64,000 nucleotides of DNA from Cephalotus follicularis (lineage: Eukaryota > Streptophyta > Magnoliopsida > Oxalidales > Cephalotaceae). The notes beneath the pieces are model-generated. The model was given only the letters and a program-made list of their open reading frames with translations, had not been told where the DNA came from and did not search any database. Location of the stretch: assembly GCA_001972305.1 (NCBI GenBank), contig BDDD01001627.1:129908-193907 (forward strand), read 5' to 3'. A program made the translations under genes and the position numbers. Within the stretch, counting starts at the first letter, position 1. Each line of letters starts with the position of its first letter. Shown here piece by piece: positions 47,473 through 61,500 of the stretch.

Positions 47473-50221
47473 TGTAATACCCTGTCCGTTCGTAAATGTG
47501 TTTTACGAACTTTTTATGTGTGTTTTCGGGCTTTTTAATTTGGTTAATTTTAAAGTCCGGTTGCCCTATCTTTTGGGCTTATGTGATTTGGCTGACTGAT
47601 ATCAGTCCGAATTTTGGGTATGTTGTGCAATTCGGTTTGAGTTTTTAATTCATTTAATCAAAATTGTATTCCTTTTTATTTTAAAATACTTTAATTCATT
47701 TTAATTTAATTTAATTTAATTTATTTATTTTTCTTTCCTTTTTCCTCTTCTTTCCTTTCTTTCTTCTTCTTCTCCCGAATTCACTCTCTCCCATCATTAC
47801 TTCCACACGGCAACAATCTTCCTTTCCATTCTGATTCCCTGGAAATCCTTTCTTCTCCCTTTTTGAGCAGATTTTTGTCTTCTTTTTCCTTTTGTGGGTG
47901 ACATTGCCTTTTAAATGTGCTTTCCTCCTTCTTGCAAAGTACCACTACCGATTTCTGCTTCTGAGGTCTGTGTCAATCTGCTGTGGAGTCGTTTTACCAA
48001 GTTGTGGAGGTAAATTTCAATCCTTTAGTTGTTCTTTTGGGTTGAATTCTTCTAGTTTATTAATCATGTATGTACTCCTTGTTTTGCTTTCTTGTCCTCT
48101 TTCTGTACAGTTGTTTGACCAGTGAAATTGTGGTATTCTTGCTGTTTCCGTGTTCATAATACCTTACAGGTTAGTCGAATTCGTTCCCTCCTGTGATGGA
48201 TTTGCTTCAATGTCATAATTTCAGTTTTATGTGCTTATTGTCCATTGGATTTAAATTTCTACGTTTATATGTTCTGTCATGATATTGGTAAGACTGTCAA
48301 CACGTTTTATACACCTTAGACATGTCATAATCTAGTTTTAAAGTCTGCATATAATAATGGACAGTAATCTGGACATATATGTATGCATGTCTTCTTGTTT
48401 CCTCTTGAAAGTTAAGCCACTGTCCAGATATTCCTATGTCAATTCTGTGTTTCTATGACATCTAAATGCCATATTATGTTATATGTTTATGTCCTTATGC
48501 TTCTGGTTTAGTGTAGTAATCGTTTGAACCATTTTCTGCATGAAATTGTATAGTTTCCTACTGTTCTGTTGTCCAGAACAGTCAGCTGTTCTTGTGGACA
48601 GTCGGCTGGATTGGATGAATAGTCGACTGCCATATGAACACAGTCGACTGTCTTGGGTTGTGTAGTCGACTGGATCTATGAACCAGTCGACTGTCTGCAG
48701 TCTGTCTTGTGTAGTCGGCTGGCCCTTGTGATTAGTCGACTGCCAAGCTTCTCCAGTCGGCTGGTGCTCTGTAACAGTCAACTGTTTTGCCCTGAAATGT
48801 ACTGTTTTCAACTGTTTTGCTTCGTTTGTTCCTCGAATCGATCCAAGCCTTTTCTAAACACAGTTATGAGTCTCTTTAATGTTTCTGATGTGTTTTAGAC
48901 TCTTATACGTATGGCTTTGGTGTCTTTTAGATTGTTGTGCCTCAAGTGGAGTTTGTTTTAAATCATCTATCCGTAAGTGCATTGTGAACGCATAAGGTAC
49001 GGATTTCTATCGTTTCCTTGGCTGTCTGAATTTCGAACTGAAAATAGTTTTGCTATGATTCTTCGTTTATGAAATTGATAACGTTTTATGGTTTTGACAT
49101 TTATAATGATTCCGACTTTATACATATGATATGAAATGATACGATATGTTACAATATGGTCACCTCTTTATAGCGAAGTATAAATGAGTTGATGATTTGG
49201 GTTATGAAATGTATGTTATGATACCGTTGTGAACGGTTTCCAAATATGTTAAGTGAAAGCATATTTTATGTGGTTTTAAATTGGTTTTGATAAATCAATG
49301 TTTTTGAAATGATTGAATACTGAGTATTGTACCCGCCTATGGGGCGTACCATAGGCACGTCGTAGGCCTGACACGGGGACGTGACACTTCCGCAGCGGTG
49401 TGATTAGTCTACGGTGTCTCTGAGTGTTATGAATAAATCCCATGAGGTAGATTTATGGATCCGTTATGTATGATAGAGGCGTATGAATCGATTCTAGTAT
49501 ATGGCATACGTGTTGAGTTATGCAATATGTGATATGTGATATGTGAGAATTGACTTGTGTAGTGCCGTACACTTCAATTCTAGTGGGCATGTGGAATTAG
49601 CGCCTCCCTTGCCAAATTTATGTTATGTGATATGTATGTGGCTCAGTATGACCTATGATTCGTAAATGATGTTTTGAAATGTTTCGTAATTGTTTCGAAA
49701 GTTATATTGATTTTATGGAAGTACAAATGTGATTTACGATTATTCATTTGTTTTAATTGTTTAAGATTTCTGTTATGAATTTTATTGAAATCTTACTACT
49801 TTTAAACTTATTGTTACTGTTTTATTTCCCTTATCCGTACTGAGGTTTGTTCAGCCGCGTTTTTGTTTCCATGCGGCAGGTTATCAGGAGCAGCAGGAGA
49901 AAGTGTGAACGAGAGATGACCACCCTATGTGTTTGGATCCCTAGGAGTGTGATCCCTATGTTATGTCTAGTGGTCTTAAACATTGATACTTATGTGTTTA
50001 TGTTATAAATTGGGAACTTAAATGTGTTTTAATATGTTTCTGAAAACGCTTAATTGTTAGGTTTTTAATGTTTCCGTTATGTTAAGACCGCCACGTTTTT
50101 GGGCTAATAAATTAATGTTATGATGAGTTAAAGTTATGTTTATGCTCAGATAAGTCAAGTTATGCTTTGATAGGTTTTGCATTATGTCCTGTGACGACTC
50201 CCACCATCCGGGGGTGTTACA
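47473..50221 (+). repeat. Solo LTR (2.75 kb), gypsy Tekay-like, in the SHMT relic
   Basis: It runs TGTAATACCC...GGGGGTGTTACA and is flanked by taaca on both sides (47468-47472, 50222-50226), a perfect 5-bp duplication. The termini match Tekay/Del LTRs. No internal region is present. A CAGTCGACTG array lies at 48572-48785, and the second half contains a TATG-rich stretch. Confidence 0.88.
48572..48785. repeat. Array of CAGTCGRCTG words in the solo gypsy LTR
   Basis: About eleven copies (cagtcggctgg, agtcgactgcc, cagtcgactgt and variants) lie in 215 bp, spaced 15-30 bp. It is the same motif as in the copia SIRE LTR at 1329-1975. Confidence 0.9.
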
Positions 50222-50400
50222 TAACAGGTATACCAATTATTAGCAAGAGCAAGATGATCAGAGGTAGGCTTTTGAATGCCACCAGGAACCATTGCAGACA
50301 CATCCCCAGGAACAGGGTTCTTATTGGCTACCAAAAAATGTTCCTTAGGCAAATTGATTCCCTTTCTCATGCTACAAACTACTTCCTAAACAAGCTGTAG

Positions 50401-51499
50401 AAAACTAATATCCATTTTACTAACATTTATAATTCTTCATATTAATACCTAGGGAATAAATGTGCATAGTCAAAGCTTCCATCAGCATACATACCAGAAA
50501 GTAGTTCTTAAAGATTATGCCCAAAATAAAGAAAACATTTCTCTCTAGTTCTAAAAAAAAAATTCGGACAAATAAAGAGATGAAATCAAGTAAATTAGTT
50601 CACTATATGAATTCCATTTACCTTGTTTCTTAAATTCACCAACACTAAATGCTTCTAGCAGACTCTGCATATATAATGAACTTAAAGGAGTCAGTAGTAA
50701 GATTAAATCAATCAAAGGGAAGTCCATTTATTTTTTTAACAACAATAGATTCAGGAAGGTTAAGACTATCATTGCCGGAAACTATGTCGAAATGGAGAGA
50801 GAAGAAGGTCATAGCAAGTGGGATAAGAGAAAACTATTAAACCTTCTTTGGTCTATGATGCATGCTTTAGCTGTGCTTCTAATCATGCACTTGTTCATGA
50901 TTCATTTCATACCATAAAACCATGACACTATCTTTTATTCATTGACTCATGACTTAAAAATTGATATGCTTCAACGATTATATATAAAAATGTAATTTTC
51001 GTATTTATTTATTAAACAAGATGTCTAAAGGAGAACGACCATAAAACTTTCCTTAGTTTAAATTTAGAATAACAAAAAATATGATGAATGTTATATTTGT
51101 ACCTCTTGATTAACATTGGAAAAATATGATCAAATCCCTACTTTTTTATGTGTCAAGAACTGGAAAAAACTCATTTAGATTAAATTTAAAAATTAACCAT
51201 AAGAGATGTCTTTACTGACTTTAAATATGAAATCTTAAATTCGAGTCCTTACATATTCTTTAGTGCCTATATAAGGACTTTCTTTTGGATGAAAACCCAA
51301 AACTTACCCTAGGTTCACTTGAATCCACACTATCCAGAAACAGCCAAAAAGGCAAATATGATAATATCACATATCTGCCACGCCATCATACAAAATTGTT
51401 TATTACAAGCAGCTACATACAAAACTCGGGACTTACAATTGAGGTGTTACCTACATGGACTATTATAATGCATTGGCAAATACGTTTATTAATGAATTG
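50401..51499. other. AT-rich spacer, no gene seen
   Basis: The short frames at 50649-50840 and 51285-51527 have no recognisable domain. Nothing repeated or palindromic stands out. Confidence 0.5.
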
Positions 51500-52003
51500 T
51501 GATATGGTAAAATTTCTACCCAAATAAAACCGCCAGGTGTCCTATGAAAAAATGAGACAAGTGTCCTCTAGAGCTACAGACACGTGGTCGGGCATATACA
51601 ATTTCAAGTGGAAACGCATTACATAACGCTCCGTCGTAAAGTAAGGAAATAGAGAGATACTCGGCCGTTTCCTAGGGGTACAATAATCATCTTCGCAAGT
51701 CAAGCAATACCGTTACAACGAGGCATCACTATAAATACAACAACCAAATACTTTACACAGGTCGGTCATTTTGAGATTTAAAAGAACCTGCTGCTTTTTT
51801 TCTCTGTTCACTGTTTGACTTAAGCATTGGAGAGCCCTCGGGAGTGATACCTCATGGCCCTTCAATTTGTTTTCTATTTGTGTGCAGGGAGGATCGCAAA
51901 ACACTCAACCCAACATCATTCTCTGAGCATCCAGTTCGTTTTCATCTACAAATCAAACCCTTACACGTAAGGGACAGTTTTGGTGTTGATTTCGACATCA
52001 ACA
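51500..52003 (+). repeat. 5' LTR of the second Tat element
   Basis: TGATATGG...CATCAACA, 504 bp, collinear with the LTR at 30863-31362. It contains a TATA box at 51730. Confidence 0.85.
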
Positions 52004-55000
52004 GTTGATGCCGTCTGTGGGAACATAACGAAAAGTCATTAGAATCATGCCTCCGAGAAGAAACAGCAACTCTACAGTCATTGACAATCAAGCACCTGTT
52101 ACCGCTCAAACTCCTGAGCAAGCTCCCATCACTGACGAGCAATTCACTCAGCTGCTCCAGGAAATGTGGCGTCTTACCACCATACTGGCGAATAACTTGG
52201 CCAGCCAAAATCAGGCTGGGCTGAGCAGACCAGCCCACCAGGATTAGGTTGGTCCGAGCATGCCAGCCACAGAAGTACAATAGCCCCAAAGGGTCAGGCG
52301 AAACCTGCCAAGGAGGGCCATGCGTCCCCCGAGGTGATCAGAGATTAATACATCTCTGAGGGCGGAGTCTTCAAGTACAAGGGATTATAGTTATAATCCC
52401 CAACAAGATCTTCTAGAGCAGGATCCGATGGAAGAGGATTACTCTATGGAGGAGGAGCAGACCCGAGCACGATCCTCTGTTTCTCGTAGGACAGAGACCC
52501 GACCAAGGAGTACATCAGACCATTCAGTTAGACTCATTGGGAAGTCACAGGTTTCTAGCAAGACTAGGAACATTGAGGACATTGAGCAGACCATGAATAG
52601 AAGATTTGCTGAGATGGAGAGGAGGCTCAGAGGATCCAAGCACTCTAAGGGGTACCTTTCAGAGGTACGAAATATAAACACAACACCCTTCACACCTGAG
52701 ATAATGAGGGAACGTATCCCAAGAGGATTCCGGTTCTCGAGTCTCAAGGAGTATGATGGGTCCACTGACCCAATCCAGCATGTGCGCTATTACACCCAAA
52801 TCATGTTGGTACACCAGGCCTCGGATGCAGTCCTCTGTGGATTCCCGACAACATTGACTGGAGCCGCACAGTCATGGTATTCCACTTTACCCCTGAACCT
52901 AGTGGTGAATTTTGAACAGTTCACAGAGATGTTCGTCACTAAGTTCCTCAACAGCACCACACAGAGAAGGAATTCAAGTCATATGATCAACGTGGTACAG
53001 GGGAAGAATGAATCCCTCATAGATTACCTCACCAGATTCAAAGAGGAGTCTTTGACGGTGAAGGATTTGGAGCCATCTTTTGCTCTGGAAGCATTAAATG
53101 GTGGGTTGAAAGACAACTGACCTTTTACATTTTTTTCTTATAAAGAAACCTGCTTTGGATATGGCTGACCTCCTCAGAAGAGCTGAGAAGTATGTGAACG
53201 CAAATGAGGCAATGCCAGCTAGGAAGCAGAAGACTTCCTAGTCGGATCAGTAGGTGGAGAATGAGGAGCACGCACGAAGTGCTCAAGAGAAGAAGCAAAA
53301 GGGAAAGGGAAGGCCAGAGCTGACCAAGGATGACCTACGACACAAGCTCTCCAAATGGGAGGAATCCCCAAAAAGGGGAACACCAATTCCAAACTACAAC
53401 TTTGCCCCTCTCTTGGAGTCGCGTACCAAGATACTGGCAGTGGAAAAGGAAAAGGTCCCTATCCAGTGGCTAGCACCATTGAGATCCCCGGCAGAGAAGA
53501 AGGACTTAAATAAGTATTGCCGGTACCACCGTGGCCACGGGCACGGATACAGAAGAGTGCAGACACTTGAAGAATCAGATTGAGGACCTGATTCGAAAAG
53601 GTCATCTAAGAAAATATGTTGACAAAGATGCTCCGCAGCAGAGAATGGGGCGCAGAGAAGAAGCTCCTCAGCAGGAAGAGGAGCAGCAGCCCAGGGGTGT
53701 TATACATACTATCTCTGGAGGGATCACATCTGGTGGCCACAATAGCATGGCTTGAAAAGCCTATGCTACCCAAACCTTTGCTGTGCAACAATACACGCAT
53801 AGCAAAAGGTTGAAGACAGGTGGAGAAGATGAGGTAATATCCTTCTCAGAGGCGGACTATGAGGGAGTACGTCTTTCTCACCATGATTCTGTGGTAGTGA
53901 CTCTTCAAGTGGAGTTATTCACTATGAGGAGGATCCTTATAGACAGTGGGAGCTTAGAGAATATCCTTTACAAGCATGCTTTTGATCAATTGAGGATACC
54001 GGCCGATCAGCTAAGTTCAGTGAAGACTCCCCTGGTTGGCTTCGTTGGAGAGATGGTGCATCATCTGGGATCCATCGACTTATCAGTTGTTGCGGGCACG
54101 ACAGCACGCCAAACCCAGGTACAAATAACCTTCCTGGTAGTTGATATACCAAGCCCTTACAATGCATTAATTGTGTGTCCATGATTGAACTCGATGGAGG
54201 CAATAGCGTCGACAAGGCACTTATTAGTGAAATTCCTGACCAGGTTTGGTGTGGGTCAAGTCCGAGGAGACCAACAGGTCGCAAGGCAGTGCTACCAGAC
54301 TGCTATAAAGGACAAGGGGAAAGGGAAGGCCCTTCCAATAGCAAATGTTGAGCTCAGAGGAGAAGTGGAGCCCAAGCGCCCATACCCATGGAGGTTGTGC
54401 AGGTGCTTTTAGAAGAAGGCAATGCCGAGAAGGTTTTCCAAGTTGGCTCCTAACTTGGAGAGGTAGAGAAAGAGGAACTAATTACATTCCTAAAAAAATA
54501 ACAGAGACATGTTTTCTTGGTCGGCAGAGGATGTCCCTGGGATCAACCCAGAAGTAATGGTGCACAGGCTAAGTGTGGATCCAATACGGCCTCCGACCAG
54601 GCAAAAGAAGAAAAATTCCGCTCCCGAAAGACAACAGGTGATAGCTGATGAAGTAAGTAAGCTATCACAAGTGGGGTTTATAAGGGAAGTATAATGCTCT
54701 GACTGGCTAGCGAACCCGGTCTTAGTCAAGAAGGCAAACGGCAAGTGGAGGATGTGCATTGACTTCACAGACCTCAACAAAGCTTGTCCAAAAGACAACT
54801 TCCCCCTCTCAAAGATTGATCAATTGGTGGATGCAACCTCCGGTTACAGAATGTTGAGCTTCTTGGATGCTTACTCTAGCTACAATCAGATCCCTATGTA
54901 CGGACTAGATGAGAACAAGACAACATTCTTCACTGATAGGGGTATGTATTGCTACAAAGTTATGCATTTTGGATTAAAAAATGCTGGAGCGACCTACCAA

Positions 55001-55764
55001 CGATTGGTCAATAAAATCTTTGAACCTTAAATCGGGAGGAATATGGAGGTTTATATTGACGATATGCTCGTCAAGACGCCAACAAGGAGTCCTCATATCA
55101 AAGACTTGGAGGGAACCTTTGGGGTATTTAGAAGATACAAGGTACGCCTCAACCCTTCCAAGTGCACTTTTGGGGTCACTTATGGTAAGTTCCTCGGGTT
55201 CATGGTCTCCAGTAGAGGAATAGAGGCCAACCTAGAGAATATCTCAGCTATTCAGAGCATACGCCTCCTCAATCTATTAGGGACGTGCAAATGTTGAATG
55301 GTAAAATCGCAGCCCTGTATAGATTCGTTTTGAAGTCGGCAGAGAAATGTCTACCTTTCTTCAAAGTGTTAAGGAACCCCAAGGGGTTTCTCTGGTCTGA
55401 GGAATGTCAAGCAGCCTTCGAGAAATTAAAGGAATACTTGACTTCCCCTCCTCTGATATCAAAACGAAGAGATGGGGAAGACTTGTATTTTTACCTTGCA
55501 GCAACACAAGGCGCATTGAGTGTAGTGTTGGTCAGAGAAGAGGACAAAGTTCAAAGGCCGGTTTACTATGTTAGCAAGGTTTTGAATGATGCTGAGGGAA
55601 GATACCCAGAGGTAGAGAAATATGCTTATGCTCTGATCATTGAGGCGAGGAAGTTAAGGCCATATTTTCAAGCCCACACTGTCAAAGTGTTAACCAATAA
55701 ACCACTTAGACAAGTGTTAGCAAAGCCAGACATGTCAGGCAGGTTGGTCAAGTGATCTGTCGAA

Positions 55765-56280
55765 TTGGGAGAGTACGATGTGAGATATGAAGCCAGACCA
55801 GCAATAAAGTCACAGGTCTTGCTCGATTTTGTAGGAGATAATACACTTACGAATTATATGGAAGAGGACTCCTCTGAAAATGAAAAGGGATTATGGAAGC
55901 TATCAGTCGATAGGTCATCCTGCGTATTCGGAAGTGGAGCAGGATTAGTGCTAACTAGCCCAGATGGGTGGACCTTGGGGTATGCTAAGATTTGGGTTCA
56001 AAGAGACATATAATGAAGTGGAATGGGAAGCTTTGATTCCTGGATTGAAAATAGCGAAGCACTTAGAAGTTCAAAAACTAGAAGCTTCTAGTGATTCTCA
56101 GTTTGTGGTTGGTCTGGTAAGTGGAGAGTATGAAGCCAAAGAAAAGTCCAAGGCTAAATACTTAGCCCATTTTCAAAATTTGAAGTCCGCTTTCCAAGCC
56201 TTCTGGGTTTTGAAAGTTCCCAGAGCAGAAAACGCTAGAACAGACCAGTTATCGAAGCTAGATATAGCGGGGGGAATTAG
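55765..56280 (+). other. Second RNase H domain (aRNH) of the Tat element
   Basis: Readable words LWKLSVDRSS, GAGLVLTSPDGW, NEVEWEALIPGLKIAKHL and SSDSQFVVGLVSGEYEAKEKSK follow the order of the archaeal-type RNase H that Tat elements carry after their ordinary RNase H. It lies directly between RNase H and integrase, as expected. Confidence 0.8.
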
Positions 56281-57599
56281 AAAAAAAATCAAACTGTGCT
56301 AATAGATTATCTAGACAGGCCCACCATTTATGAGCAGGATGTGATGTATATTGATATCCAATAGGAGCCAAATTGGATGACTCCCTTGATAAATTGCCTA
56401 AGGGATGGTATTTTTCCAAAGGACCCAGAGGAGGCGAGAAGGTTTGTGAACAAATCCAACAGATACCAATTCAGAGGTGGAGTTCTCTATAAAAGGTCAT
56501 TCTCTTTCCCTATGTTGAGGTGTTTGACTCATTCAGAGTCCGACTACGCTCTAAGAAAAGTTCATGAAGGAGCATGTAGAAATCACACAGGGGGCAGGAC
56601 CTTGTCCAACAAGTTGTTAAGGCAGGGCTATTTCTAGCCCACCATGCACCAAGATGCCATCGACTTTGTAAGGAAGTGTGATAAGTGTCAGAGGAATGCT
56701 AATATAAGCAGAAGACCATCAGAGCCTTTCACCTCTATCACTGCCCCTTGGCCCTTTGAACAATGGGGGATGGATTTTGTCGGACCACTACCTGTGGCAA
56801 CAGGACAGAGAAAGTTCCTAATTCTGGCAGTGGACTACTTCACCAAATGGGTAAAAGTCAAGCCCCTAGCCATGATAAAAGAGAAGAACACGGAAAGCTT
56901 TGTTTGGAAGTCAATCATTTGTCGATTTGGGGTCCCTACAGTAATTATCTCTGACATTGGGAAGTAATTTGATTGCCAAACTTTTCGAGACTTTTGCAGA
57001 GAATGGAGGATAGAACACAGGCTTACCTCCGTAGCCTACCCTCATAGCAATGTCCAGGTAGAGGTCATAAATAGAGAAATCATTTTTGGATTAAAGAAAC
57101 GCCTCGAGGCAAGCAAAGTAAGATGGAAATAGGAACTCCCAAGTGTATTATGAGCATATATAACTACTCCTATGACCACCACTGGTGAGTTCCCGTTTAG
57201 CCTTTGTTTAGGGTCGAAAGCTATGATACCAGTGGAAATTGGAGTGCATTCTCCAAGAGTGGTGCACTTCAATGAAGCTAACAACGAAGAAGGTTTGAGG
57301 AATCTCCTTGACTTAGTGGAAGAGCTCAGAGACAAAGCAGCCATTAGAGTAGCAGTAGCCTACCAACAGAGGATAAGCCGCTATTACAACAAAAGGGTAA
57401 ACCCCAAACCACGAAGGGAGGGAGAGTTAGTCCTCCCCAGTGCGGCAATTGCTGATCCAACTGGCACAAGAGGAAAACTAGCTCCTAATTGGGAAGGACC
57501 CTACAAGGTGAAGAGAGTGCTCCGACCTGGAACATTCAAACTTGAAACTCTGGGGGCAGAGAGATTCCCAGGGCTTGGAATGCCGAGCACTTAAGGAAA

Positions 57600-58509
57600 T
57601 ACTATCAATGAATTTGTAAACATGTACATTTGTTCAAAAAATATCAATGAAGAATTTTTTTTGGCTCAAGAAGTATAGTTCCAAGTTTGCAAGGGACAAG
57701 AGGTCCACTGTTCACGTTCTCAAACCTCTTAACAGCCTTCAACTATTTCCCTGAACAAAAGTTTTGATACAAGCTTGTCAGACCAAGCTCCCAAGGGAGT
57801 AGTCAGAGAAGCATCAAAGACTCCCATCAGAGGAACACCAAAAGACTTCCATCAGAGGAGTACCAATAACTCCTAAAGGAGCAATGTTAATAAGATTCCT
57901 AAGGGAACAACTAAAAGACTTCTAAGGAAGCAACAAATAAAGACTCCCAATGGAGCAAATACTAGTCGGCAAATCCATAAGAATTGTCCGACCAGACCAA
58001 TATTGTAACTTAAGAGGCGAACACATAAGAACTCGCAACGATTAAGTTTGTTGGACTGAGCATTTTAATACAAGTGTCCCCATGAGGGCTGCAAGCTCAG
58101 ACAACCTGATCTGAAAAATATCAGACTAGATGAGATCATGGTCTACAAATCCATAAGAACTTGTCAGACCAGACCTAAAACTTGGTTTACGAACACTTAA
58201 GAACTCGCAAAGACCAAGTCTCTTTGCCTAAGCGCTTTGACACAAAGTGTCCTACGGGGGCTAGAAAGCTTAGGTAACTTAGTCTGAAAATATCAGACCA
58301 TTATAAAAGAAGTCTACAAATAAGATAGACTAAGTAAAAATTCTTAAGGGAATTACAAGCTCTCAAATGAAGCTAAAGAAGTTACAAAAACATGAAAGGG
58401 AAAATTCCTAAGGGAATGAAAAAGATCCAATGATGTTAAAACTTTGTATTTTATTACTTAAAGAAAAATTACATTATGAGTATAAAAAGTACAAGGCAAA
58501 AAGGAAAAA
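57600..58509 (+). repeat. Non-coding region after integrase with a two-unit tandem repeat
   Basis: Two units of about 170 bp (about 57967-58133 and 58142-58301) share caaatccataagaa, agaactcgcaa, acaagtgtcc/acaaagtgtcc and aatatcagac in the same order. Before them, short repeats of 'gactcccatcagagga' type occur (57830-57960). Tat elements often carry hypervariable tandem repeats here. Confidence 0.7.
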
Positions 58510-61500
58510 TGTCAAACCCGTTCCCTACAACAACCGATATCCTACTGAGAACGGATATGACGTTCCACATGACAACTTCCTTTCGGAAGTCACCACATGG
58601 TTTCTATAAAACTCACTTTAAACTTGGAAATCAAAAAGTTAAACGTTTCCAAAACTTTGAAATTTTTTCTAACTCTTAAATTTTTACGAAAATCGGGCAT
58701 GTAGTATTCGTTTATAGGACTATGCCCCCTGTAAATAAAAACACAGTTTATAATCACACTCCCGAATGAGGAATCAACAGTTTATAATCGGACTCAGCCC
58801 TCAGCAAACCACAATTTAAAGCATTAAACATAGGTTGGGCTCAGCCTCAACCATTTCAACTAGCAATAAAAGTAAATCTATAGGGCTCGGCCCTTTAGAA
58901 GCAAAACTATAAAGGAAAACGTTTATATAAAAACATAAGTAAATGCATAATTTATATGCTAATGTAGTTATGCTATGCATGTGTTGAAATCCTAGTAGCA
59001 TGCCCTGCCTCCGTGGTCCATCATCCTGAAACTGACTTAGGAATCATCTAGCCTCTATCTGGAAGGGAAAGAAAAAGGAGGGGGTTAGTCCAATTGACTA
59101 AGTGAGTAGAAACAACAAATACATCTCCAATAATTATGTATCATATAATATGAGAAATAATATAAGCTCAAAGTAAAATACAAAGTAAATCTACGGTAAG
59201 AATGAAATCAAGAATCACAAAGGAAATAAAGATCCAAAGGGATAGTCAAAATCCACTGAAGATGTCAAGATCCATAAGATTTCATGATCCACAAAAGGAT
59301 ATCGAGATCACAAAGAAATATCGAGATCCTCGAAGGATATCAAGTTCCACAAACGTTAATTCACAAAAAAGGAATCAAGATACGCAAGTATAAATGAAAT
59401 CCGAGAAGGAAGTCTCGATACTCTACAATTAGCTCCACAATATAAACATAAGACAATAAATGATATCAAGATCCACAAAAGAAATCAAGATCATCTCAAA
59501 GCTCAAGACTCACGAGTACAATAAAATCAGAGTACATAAAGTATCAAAATCAAGGATGTGATCAAGAATGTAAACTCATGCTGATATAATCAATAAATGA
59601 AAGAAATGAAAAATCATCATGGCTCCATAAAATAACGCTCAACTCGTCAATGCAATAACGTAAGAATCCAGGACACAATCTCAATGATCAAGTCAATACT
59701 CTACAATACGATGGTTTCACAATGAATTAACCAATGACTCAACAAGAAAGTCTACTGGACAAATATCATAATGAAGGCAATAATCAAATATATGAGTCAC
59801 AAAAAATATCAAGTGTCGGGATATCAAATCTTAATGATATGATCATAACTCAAATGACAGTATCCATATCAAAATGTAATATGTGCCCAAAGCATCATAA
59901 ACATATAAGAGGATGCTGGTACCTATCGTCATATCATATCACCGTCAAATCCATATATCCGTCAATTCCCATCTGGCCATATCTAATGGCAAATACTGAA
60001 TTGGCTGCAGCAATAATAACAGGCCAATAGGCTACAGGATGTGTACATTATCCATCATACACCGGTGCAGAGTGCCTATGGTAAGCATAACATCATTACC
60101 TCGCACGAGGGGCCGGCATATACCGCACGGACCCTAGCCCTCGCCGAGAAAACCCGCACGCACACTCAACCTCATCCGAGGGACCCGCGTGCAATATATA
60201 TATCCACAACCAAACACAGTCCAATAGGAGGGTAATGGAGCAGCTTTGCTGCACTCACACTCGGCATACCATCATAGACAATAGTATGTCGCAGATCCAG
60301 GTATGGAACCCGGGGGCAGTTTCCACATAACACTCCATCATAGACCAATGGGCCTGCTAAGTAGAGTTGAGCGTCGAACATATACCACTCCTTGGACCGG
60401 TAATAAATATAATATGCATAATCCCGGTACCCAGCATCAGAGCAAAACATAGTAAAATAATATAACAAGTCATAAAGTCACAAGTGTGAGAAGGTGACCA
60501 AGTCACCCAGAACATCGAGCATATAACCGCTCGGAATCACATCACAATCATGAATACGTCACAAAAGACAACTGGATACAATTTCCGAACAATAACCCAA
60601 TCATAAGAAAACCGGGCACATATGAACAACATGACTCTCAAGTAATGAAATAGAGAAAATGAAGGTCCAACGAAAAGTACAAAGGCACGTCGCCACATAA
60701 CAACCCTTTTTAGCAAAAGATAGGAATTGCTCAACGGTATCAACAACCATGCTCAAGTATAACAATAAGGAAACCAATCCAAATAAACAAATCCGGCCCT
60801 CAATAGCCATCTCATGATAGAACTACAAAGGGCACATACCCAGCAACAAAACTCAAATATGACGATACGAATCTAGAATGAATATAACAGTGACAACAAA
60901 AACAATATATGTCCGCAGGAGCCAATGCGGATACGACATCGCGAGGTGAAATGAATATACAATCACAAGATCTCATATCAATATGAACATTCAATCGGAA
61001 TACCAACAGAGGGCTCAAAGTAAACGATTAAGGAATCGATTTCAATTTAACTAACAACAAGTCATATCAATATGAACATTCAATCGAATACCAATAAAGG
61101 GTTCAATCGAAACAATAATGGAATCATCATATAACAAGGACTATCAACCAGTCAAATAAATCACAAACGTAAGAATAACAATTAAGTATACATATCCATC
61201 ATCAACGGATTTCAAAATCAAATAAGATAAAGGAAGGAGATGTTCTACTCACAAATCAATGCCGATTACTACCACGGACTAACCCCTCGAAGCTTTGAAT
61301 CGACTATCGGGTTCTCGTCATCGTTTCTAAACTCTATCAACCGTTACTCTGCATAAACAACACATATCCGTTACCTCCTACACATACGTAACTAACACTG
61401 TGAGTCACCAGAGCTTTGGCCAATTTCCGGTCAACCTGCCAAAGTTTCGACGACACCTAAAACAACCTCTAAAACAATTAATCAACTCACATTACCGATC

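Larger units (their letters stand above)
47158..50335 (-). pseudogene. Serine hydroxymethyltransferase relic (C-terminal part), split by a solo LTR
   Basis: SHMT interconverts serine and glycine with tetrahydrofolate. On the minus strand three blocks match its C-terminal region in the right order. NKNPVPGDVSAMVPGGI is at about 50335-50278. GTPTLTSRG, then [18 protein letters not shown], is at 47455-47361. TKLKDFVATMSSGANEIEEYTKQFPT is at 47249-47165. The upstream nine-tenths of the enzyme, including the catalytic lysine region, is missing. A solo LTR with a perfect TSD sits between blocks one and two. About 110 bp of unrelated DNA separates blocks two and three, and some reading-frame continuity is lost. 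It may derive from a genomic copy rather than a retrocopy, because non-coding DNA follows PGGI before the LTR. It is not functional. Confidence 0.8.
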
